Of a stretch of 64,000 nucleotides of DNA, positions 59,199 through 64,000 are shown piece by piece. Position numbers and translations under genes: made by a program. Position 1 is the stretch's first letter; each line of letters begins with the position of its first letter. The stretch comes from Cribrihabitans_A pelagius (lineage in GTDB: Bacteria; Pseudomonadota; Alphaproteobacteria; Rhodobacterales; Rhodobacteraceae): the NCBI RefSeq assembly GCF_048820915.1, contig NZ_JBMERR010000004.1:1-64000 (forward strand). Direction: 5' to 3'. The notes under the pieces are model-generated. The model did not search any database and was not told where the DNA came from. It was given only the letters and a program-made list of their open reading frames with translations.

Positions 59199-59744
59199 TT
59201 ACCCCCGCGCCGCCAGAGCTTCCATCGCTGTTTTCAGATCATGCACCAGCGTCTGCGTCATCGAGCGGAACACCATGATGCGGAAAGCATCCGGGCCCAC
59301 GCGCGTAACCGAGGCCATCATGTGCTTCAGTTCACTGCGCAGGGTGCGGCCTTGCGCAAACTGCCGCGCCCTCAGATCCACCGGCACCAGCCGCGCCAAG
59401 ACATCTTCGGCGCCCGCCCCCTCCAGCCGCACCACCGCCCAGGCGTCGCTCTGATCGGTGAGTGCCGCATGTTCCGCAAGGCTTGCGTCCGGCGCCGCCC
59501 CGATCAGGAGCGCCATCTCCCGTCCAAACCACAGCGCCTCCACGCCCTGGCCCTGCAACGCGCGGTTCGGATCGGGAAACCCAACACCATGCGCCGCCTC
59601 CATCGCCGCGCCCAGCGCCTCCCGCCGCCCCTTGTAGGGCGCGATACTCCACATCGTGCCCAAATGTTCCTCGCTCAGGCGCATCCCGCCAATTGCGGCG
59701 GGCAGCAGCCCCAAGCAAGCACTCTTAGCCGTCAGCTCAGCCAC
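59199..59744 (-). CDS. soxG: Sarcosine oxidase gamma subunit
   Basis: This 181-residue protein starts at GTG 59744, overlapping the soxA stop by 8 nt, with a GGGAGGG site just upstream; a longer frame to 59843 is not supported. It matches SoxG (WSIAPYKGRREALGAAMEAA, VVRLEGAGAEDVLARLVPVD, FRIMVFRSMTQTLVHDLKTA). SoxG is a non-catalytic structural subunit beside the alpha subunit in the heterotetramer. It is the last gene of the operon. Confidence 0.93.
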   Translation of the reverse strand: MAELTAKSACLGLLPAAIGGMRLSEEHLGTMWSIAPYKGRREALGAAMEAAHGVGFPDPNRALQGQGVEALWFGREMALLIGAAPDASLAEHAALTDQSDAWAVVRLEGAGAEDVLARLVPVDLRARQFAQGRTLRSELKHMMASVTRVGPDAFRIMVFRSMTQTLVHDLKTAMEALAARG

Positions 59745-62682
59745 GCGCCCTCCCTCCCTCAGGGTCAAAGAATACCGGCGGCACCACCTCGCACAGCGTG
59801 TCCGCCCCGCGCATGTGATCGACCAGCCGCACCGTTTCGCCAATCCGCTCCGGCCCCTCCTTCAGGAAGCCAAGCCCGATGGGATGCCCTAGCGCGGGCG
59901 AGAAACAGGCGGAGGTCACATAACCCTGATCCGCCGCGCGCTCGACCGGATCGCCGGGGGTGAAGAGATGCGCGCCCGCGGTGATCTCTTGCGCCGCGCC
60001 CGCGGGCTTCAGCCCGACGAGCCGCATCCGGTCCTCTGCCACCAGGCCCTCACGCGCCGCCATCGCCTTGCCGATGAAAGGCTTCTTCTGCGACATCATC
60101 CCCTGCAGCCCAAGGTCGTGCGCCGTGACCGTGCCGTTGATCTCGGCATGGGTGATCAGCCCCTTCTCGATCCTGAGCACATTGAGCGCCTCCATCCCGT
60201 AAGCTCCGCCGCCCAGCGCCTCGGCCCGCTTCAACAGCTCCCGGTACAGGCTCTCGCCATAGCGCGCGGGCACCGCGATCTCATAGGCCAGCTCGCCCGA
60301 GAAAGAGATCCGGAACAGCCGCCCGTTGACGCCCAGCACGGAGACCTCTCCACAAGCCATGAAGGGCCAGCTTTCACTGCCGAGCTCCTGCTCCAGCAGC
60401 GCACTCAGCAGCTCCCGCGATTTCGGCCCGGCCACGGCAAACTGCGCCCAGTGCTCGGTGACCGAGGCAAAACGCACGTCCCACTCCGGCCGCAGCACTT
60501 GGGAAGCAAACTCCAGATGCGCCATCACCTCCCCCGCCGCGGCGGTGGTGGTGGTCATCACGTAGTGGGTGTCCCCCAGCCGCGCGGTGGTTCCGTCATC
60601 CATGACAAACCCGTCCTCGCGCAGCATCAGCCCATAGCGCACGCGCCCCTGTTTCAAGGTGCTGAAGGTGTTGGTGTAGACGAAATCCAGCAGCCTGCCC
60701 GCGTCCGGCCCCTGGATGTCGATCTTGCCGAGGGTGGAGACATCGCAGATCCCCACCGCACTGCGCACCATCGCCGCCTCGCGGTCGCAGGACTGGCGCC
60801 AGTGGGTCTCCCCCGCCTTGGGGAACCAGGCCGCCCGGTACCACAGCCCGGCCTCTAACTGCTCGGCGCCCCGCGCCTCGCTCTCCCGGTGCGAGGTGAG
60901 GAAGCGCTGCGGCTTGAACCCCGCCTCCGTGGCCCCCGCCCCCATCGCCCCGAGCGCAACCGGCACAAACGGCGGACGGAAAGTGGTGGTGCCGGTCTCG
61001 GGGATTGTCCGGCCCGTGGCATCTGCCAGCACCGCCAGCGCCGAGACGTTCGAGATCTTGCCCTGATCGGTCGCCATGCCTTGCGTGGTGTAGCGCTTCA
61101 TGTGCTCGACCGAGCGGAAGTTCTCCGCCGCCGCCTGTTTCACGTCCTTCACGGTGACATCGTTCTGGAAGTCGAGCCAGGCGCGCCCGCGGCCCGGCAC
61201 TGCCCACAGCGGCGTGATGCGGTAGGGATCATCCTCCGCCTCGAGCAGGTCCGCTGCGGGGGAGTGCCTGCCCAGCGCCTCCAGCACCTGCCCCGCCGCC
61301 GCCGCGCCCTCGCGCAGGCAGGCGGCGGTGGAGAAGGCGCCATTGCAGGCCCCCGCCGTCACCATTCCCGGCACCGCGCCTTCCGCTGGCACAAAAGCCG
61401 CCAGCTCGCGCCGCCAGACCGGCCGCGCGTTCAGGTGGCAGGTCAGATGCACCGAGGGGTTCCAGCCGCCAGACATCGCCAGGCAGTCGGTCTGTATCCT
61501 CTCCTCGCCGCGGACCGAGCGCAGGGTGATGCTCTCCAGCCGCCGCCGCCCCGCCGCGTCGCAGACCTGGGCGCCACGGATCACCGGCCAGTCACCGTTT
61601 TCGGGGCCATCATGGCGGCTGTCGATCACCGCCGCCACATGCACCCCCGCCGCCGCCAGATCGCGCGCGGTGCGGTGCGCCTGGTCGTTGTTTCCAAAGA
61701 CAGTGACCCGCTCCCCGGGCGCCACCCCCCAGCGGTTCAGATAGGTGCGCACCGCGCCCGCCATCATGATCCCCGGCCGGTCGTTGTTGCGGAAGGCAAC
61801 GGGCCGCTCGATGGCCCCCGCCGCCAGCACTGCGTGTTTGGCCGCGATGCGCCAGAAACACTCGCGCGGCAGGAGGCTCCCCTCCGGCGAAGCACTGCGC
61901 GGCAGATGGTGCGAAACACGCTCCAGGGCGCCATAGGTGCCCTGGTCGTAGGCACCGGTGACGGCGGTGCGCGGCATCAGGCGCACGTTCTCCATTGCGC
62001 GAAGCTCCGCCACAGCTTCCGCCGCCCAGAGATGCCCCGGCTTGCCGCCGACCTCCTCGCGCTCGGCCAGCAGCCGCCCGCCCATCTGGCTGTCTTCCTC
62101 GCAAAGGATCACATCGGCGCCCGCCCGGCCTGCCTGCAAGGCCGCCATCAGCCCCGCAGGCCCGGAGCCGATCACCAATACGTCGCAGAAGGCATAGGCC
62201 TTCTCGCAGGTGTCCGCGTCCGCCTCACCCGAAAGCGCGCCCAGCCCGGCCGCCCGGCGGATCACGGGCTCATAAAGCTTCTCCCAGAACCCCGCGGGCC
62301 ACATGAAGGTCTTGTAATAAAACCCGGCGCCAAGGAAGGGCGCGGCGAGGTCGTTCACCGCCAAGAGATCCCTCTCCAGCGACGGCCAGCGGTTCTGGCT
62401 GCGCGCCTCCAGCCCCTCGTACAGCTCCTGCCGGGTGGCGCGCACATTGGGGTCCTGCTGCCCGCCGCGGCCGATGGTGACCAGCGCGTTCGGCTCCTCG
62501 CTGCCCGCGGTCAGCACGCCCCTCGGGCGGTGGTACTTGAAAGACCGCCCCACCAGATGCACCCCATTGGCCAGGAGCGCCGCCGCCAGCGGCTCGCCCT
62601 CCAGCCCCATCATGTGGCGCCCGTCAAAGGAAAAGCTCACCGGCCGCGCCTCCGGGTTCAGCCCCTTGCCTGCCAGCCTCAT
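59737..62682 (-). CDS. soxA: Sarcosine oxidase alpha subunit
   Basis: This 981-residue protein (ATG 62682) has an N-terminal ferredoxin-like/NAD-binding part with SFKYHRPRGVLTAGSEEPNA, a Rossmann nucleotide-binding motif (CDVLVIGSGPAGLMAALQAG) and the GcvT-like C-terminal half (VTRVGD-type folate domain, ending DPEGGRARG). Sarcosine oxidase demethylates sarcosine to glycine, feeding one-carbon units to tetrahydrofolate, and the alpha subunit binds the folate. The length matches SoxA. Its ATG overlaps the soxD stop by 4 nt. Confidence 0.95.
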   Translation of the reverse strand: MRLAGKGLNPEARPVSFSFDGRHMMGLEGEPLAAALLANGVHLVGRSFKYHRPRGVLTAGSEEPNALVTIGRGGQQDPNVRATRQELYEGLEARSQNRWPSLERDLLAVNDLAAPFLGAGFYYKTFMWPAGFWEKLYEPVIRRAAGLGALSGEADADTCEKAYAFCDVLVIGSGPAGLMAALQAGRAGADVILCEEDSQMGGRLLAEREEVGGKPGHLWAAEAVAELRAMENVRLMPRTAVTGAYDQGTYGALERVSHHLPRSASPEGSLLPRECFWRIAAKHAVLAAGAIERPVAFRNNDRPGIMMAGAVRTYLNRWGVAPGERVTVFGNNDQAHRTARDLAAAGVHVAAVIDSRHDGPENGDWPVIRGAQVCDAAGRRRLESITLRSVRGEERIQTDCLAMSGGWNPSVHLTCHLNARPVWRRELAAFVPAEGAVPGMVTAGACNGAFSTAACLREGAAAAGQVLEALGRHSPAADLLEAEDDPYRITPLWAVPGRGRAWLDFQNDVTVKDVKQAAAENFRSVEHMKRYTTQGMATDQGKISNVSALAVLADATGRTIPETGTTTFRPPFVPVALGAMGAGATEAGFKPQRFLTSHRESEARGAEQLEAGLWYRAAWFPKAGETHWRQSCDREAAMVRSAVGICDVSTLGKIDIQGPDAGRLLDFVYTNTFSTLKQGRVRYGLMLREDGFVMDDGTTARLGDTHYVMTTTTAAAGEVMAHLEFASQVLRPEWDVRFASVTEHWAQFAVAGPKSRELLSALLEQELGSESWPFMACGEVSVLGVNGRLFRISFSGELAYEIAVPARYGESLYRELLKRAEALGGGAYGMEALNVLRIEKGLITHAEINGTVTAHDLGLQGMMSQKKPFIGKAMAAREGLVAEDRMRLVGLKPAGAAQEITAGAHLFTPGDPVERAADQGYVTSACFSPALGHPIGLGFLKEGPERIGETVRLVDHMRGADTLCEVVPPVFFDPEGGRARG

Positions 62683-62948
62683 GCCGCCCCTCCCAGTCCG
62701 GCATCCGCTGCCAGCCGCACCGCCAGAACCGCGTGGCTCACGGTATCGCGCGTCACCACCAGCCAGGCGCCGCAGCCCATTTCGTGATACCACAGCTCCT
62801 CCAGACGCCCGGCCGGGTTCTCACGCAGGTGCAGATAGCCGTGCCAGGCGTCCAGCCCCGCGCCATCCGGCGGCCGCAACGCTGCCGCCCCCTTCACGGT
62901 AAACTCCCGCCGGTCCCGCTCGCCGCAGTGCGGACAGCTGATCCTCAT
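62679..62948 (-). CDS. soxD: Sarcosine oxidase delta subunit
   Basis: This 89-residue subunit binds zinc through Cys5, Cys8, His55 and Cys59 (MRISCPHCGERDRREFTV and WYHEMGCGAW), the standard SoxD pattern. GGAG precedes the ATG. The stop overlaps soxA by 4 nt (ATGA). The 90-nt gap to soxB holds a rhodobacterial intergenic repeat, which is unusual inside an operon. Confidence 0.95.
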   Translation of the reverse strand: MRISCPHCGERDRREFTVKGAAALRPPDGAGLDAWHGYLHLRENPAGRLEELWYHEMGCGAWLVVTRDTVSHAVLAVRLAADAGLGGAA

Positions 62949-62957
62949 GTTTCCCGC

Positions 62958-63022
62958 TCCTTCATCTTGCCGGAAATACTCCGGGGGTGAGGCCGCCAGG
63001 CCGAGGGGGCAGCGCCCCCTGC
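62958..63022 (+). repeat. Rhodobacterial intergenic repeat between soxB and soxD
   Basis: TTCATCTTGCCGGAAATACT, then CCGGGGGTGAGGCCGCCAGG and CCGAGGGGGCAGCGCCCC follow the same order as 50018-50076 with scattered differences. It is a third copy of the family. Confidence 0.65.
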
Positions 63023-63038
63023 CACGCCTGCCACAAAG

Positions 63039-64000
63039 TCAATGCAGGTTGTGCTGGGCACCGGTGCCCTCCTCGTCCATCAGCCCCCGGCCGGTGCGGA
63101 ACCTGTCCAGCCGGAACTTCTCCGCCGACGGGTGCGGGCGGTCCGTGGCAATCAGATACGCATACGCATGACCCGAACCGGGCGTCGCCTTGAAGCCGCC
63201 GTAACACCAGCCGCAGTTCAGGTAGAGCCCGTCGACGGGTGCATGATCGATGATCGGCGAGCCATCCGGCGTCATGTCCATGATGCCGCCCCAGCTCCGC
63301 AGCAGCCGCGCCTTGCCGATGGCGGGCAGCATCGCCATGCAGGCCTCCATCGTGTGCTCCGCCATCGGCAGGTTGCCCCGCGCCGCGTAAGACGCGTAGA
63401 AATCCAGGTAGCTGCCAAACACCAGCCCGCCCTTGTCGGACTGGCTGATATAGAGATGCCCCTCGGCAAAGGTGATCACGTGGTCGATCAGCGGCTTCAG
63501 CCCTTCGGTCACGAAGGCCTGCAGCACGTGGCTTTCAATCGGCAGGGTGAGGCCGGCCATCGCCGCCACCTGGCCGGAGCGCCCGGCCGCCGCCAGCGCC
63601 ACTTTTCGCGCGCGGATCACCCCGCGGGAGGTCTGCACGCCGGTGACCCTGCCGTCCTCCACGTTGATGCCGGTCACCTCGCAGTTCTGGATCAGGTCCA
63701 CCCCGCGCATGTCCGCGCCGCGGGCATAGCCCCAGGCCACTGCATCATGGCGCGCGGTGCCCGCCCGGCGCTGCATCAGCGCGCCCCTGATCGGGAAGCG
63801 GTTGCTCTCGTAGTTCAGAAACGGCGCCAGCCTGCGCAACTGTTCGCGGTCCAGCAGCTCGGCATCGTCGCCCTGGTTCACGATGGCATTGCCCCGCCGC
63901 ACCGCGGCGTCTCGCTGGCCGTCGTTGTGAAAGACGTTGAGGATACCGCGCTGCGACATCATCGCGTTGTAGTTCAGATCCTGCTCCAGCCCCTCCCAGA
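63039..64000 (-). CDS. soxB: Sarcosine oxidase beta subunit (5' end outside the window)
   Basis: The frame is open to the right edge, giving at least 320 residues starting WEGLEQDLNYNAMMSQRGIL. It matches SoxB, the FAD/FMN-binding catalytic subunit that oxidises sarcosine: RRLAPFLNYESNRFPIRGAL, VALAAAGRSGQVAAMAGL, and the C-terminal LYLNCGWCYGGFKATPGSGH. The FAD-binding GxGxxG and the covalent-flavin region lie partly beyond the edge. It heads the soxB-D-A-G operon. Confidence 0.95.
   Translation of the reverse strand, partial: WEGLEQDLNYNAMMSQRGILNVFHNDGQRDAAVRRGNAIVNQGDDAELLDREQLRRLAPFLNYESNRFPIRGALMQRRAGTARHDAVAWGYARGADMRGVDLIQNCEVTGINVEDGRVTGVQTSRGVIRARKVALAAAGRSGQVAAMAGLTLPIESHVLQAFVTEGLKPLIDHVITFAEGHLYISQSDKGGLVFGSYLDFYASYAARGNLPMAEHTMEACMAMLPAIGKARLLRSWGGIMDMTPDGSPIIDHAPVDGLYLNCGWCYGGFKATPGSGHAYAYLIATDRPHPSAEKFRLDRFRTGRGLMDEEGTGAQHNLH

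Overview
The window is high-GC alphaproteobacterial DNA, most likely from the roseobacter group of Rhodobacteraceae (Leisingera/Phaeobacter-like). Supporting signs are the heterotetrameric sarcosine oxidase operon, a tRNA-His of the alphaproteobacterial type (no G-1, G1:U72, A73), an alpha-type 6S RNA, the rpoD-dnaG pair, CarD/FdxA/SUV3-type helicase synteny, and several families of short GC-rich intergenic repeats. All calls come from reading the sequence; no database search was run.

Layout. 1-3078 is the end of a decayed integrative/conjugative element: the start of an IS256-family transposase, a VirD4/TraG tail cut by that IS, two small genes and a large serine recombinase whose last codons run into a tRNA-Thr gene. 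3.2-5.3 kb carries a pair of polysaccharide/sulfotransferase-like genes. 5.3-6.8 kb holds a broken darcynin-SDR operon with a divergent TetR regulator. 6.9-27.8 kb is core metabolism and housekeeping: metY, a SIMPL protein, a large Pro/Ala-rich membrane protein, hpd with an Lrp regulator, a PAS protein, a KefC-type antiporter, cobT/cobS, carD, fdxA, an S4 protein, a helicase, SCP2 plus hydrolase, and pepF. 27.8-34.7 kb has a DksA-like protein, rpoH, a RluA-type pseudouridine synthase, a small exported protein behind a CtrA-type box, tRNA-His, a GNAT, mmcB and 6S RNA.

35.1-41.7 kb is a malonate/malonamate-type catabolic cluster: a GntR regulator, then malonyl-CoA decarboxylase, malonyl-CoA synthetase, an amidase and an AtoE-type transporter. 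The synthetase carries a nonsense codon plus a frameshift and the amidase carries two frameshifts, while the decarboxylase and transporter are open. Anonymous non-coding sequence flanks both sides.

42.1-51.7 kb is the riboflavin locus (nusB, ribH, a RibBX-type fusion, ribE, ribD, nrdR). A kpsS-kpsD-kpsC capsule cassette on the opposite strand splits it, and ribE plus the cassette lie between inverted copies of a 59-bp intergenic repeat. 51.8-54.3 kb contains small conserved proteins. 54.7-64 kb holds rpoD, dnaG, a small exported protein and soxG-soxA-soxD-soxB; soxB runs off the right edge.

Points most worth a second look are the clustered lesions in the malonate operon and its palindromic operator, the recombinase promoter/operator and in-frame 21-bp duplication, the 6S RNA, the CtrA box before a poly-threonine exported protein, the degenerate GTP cyclohydrolase II domain, and the dispersed repeats.
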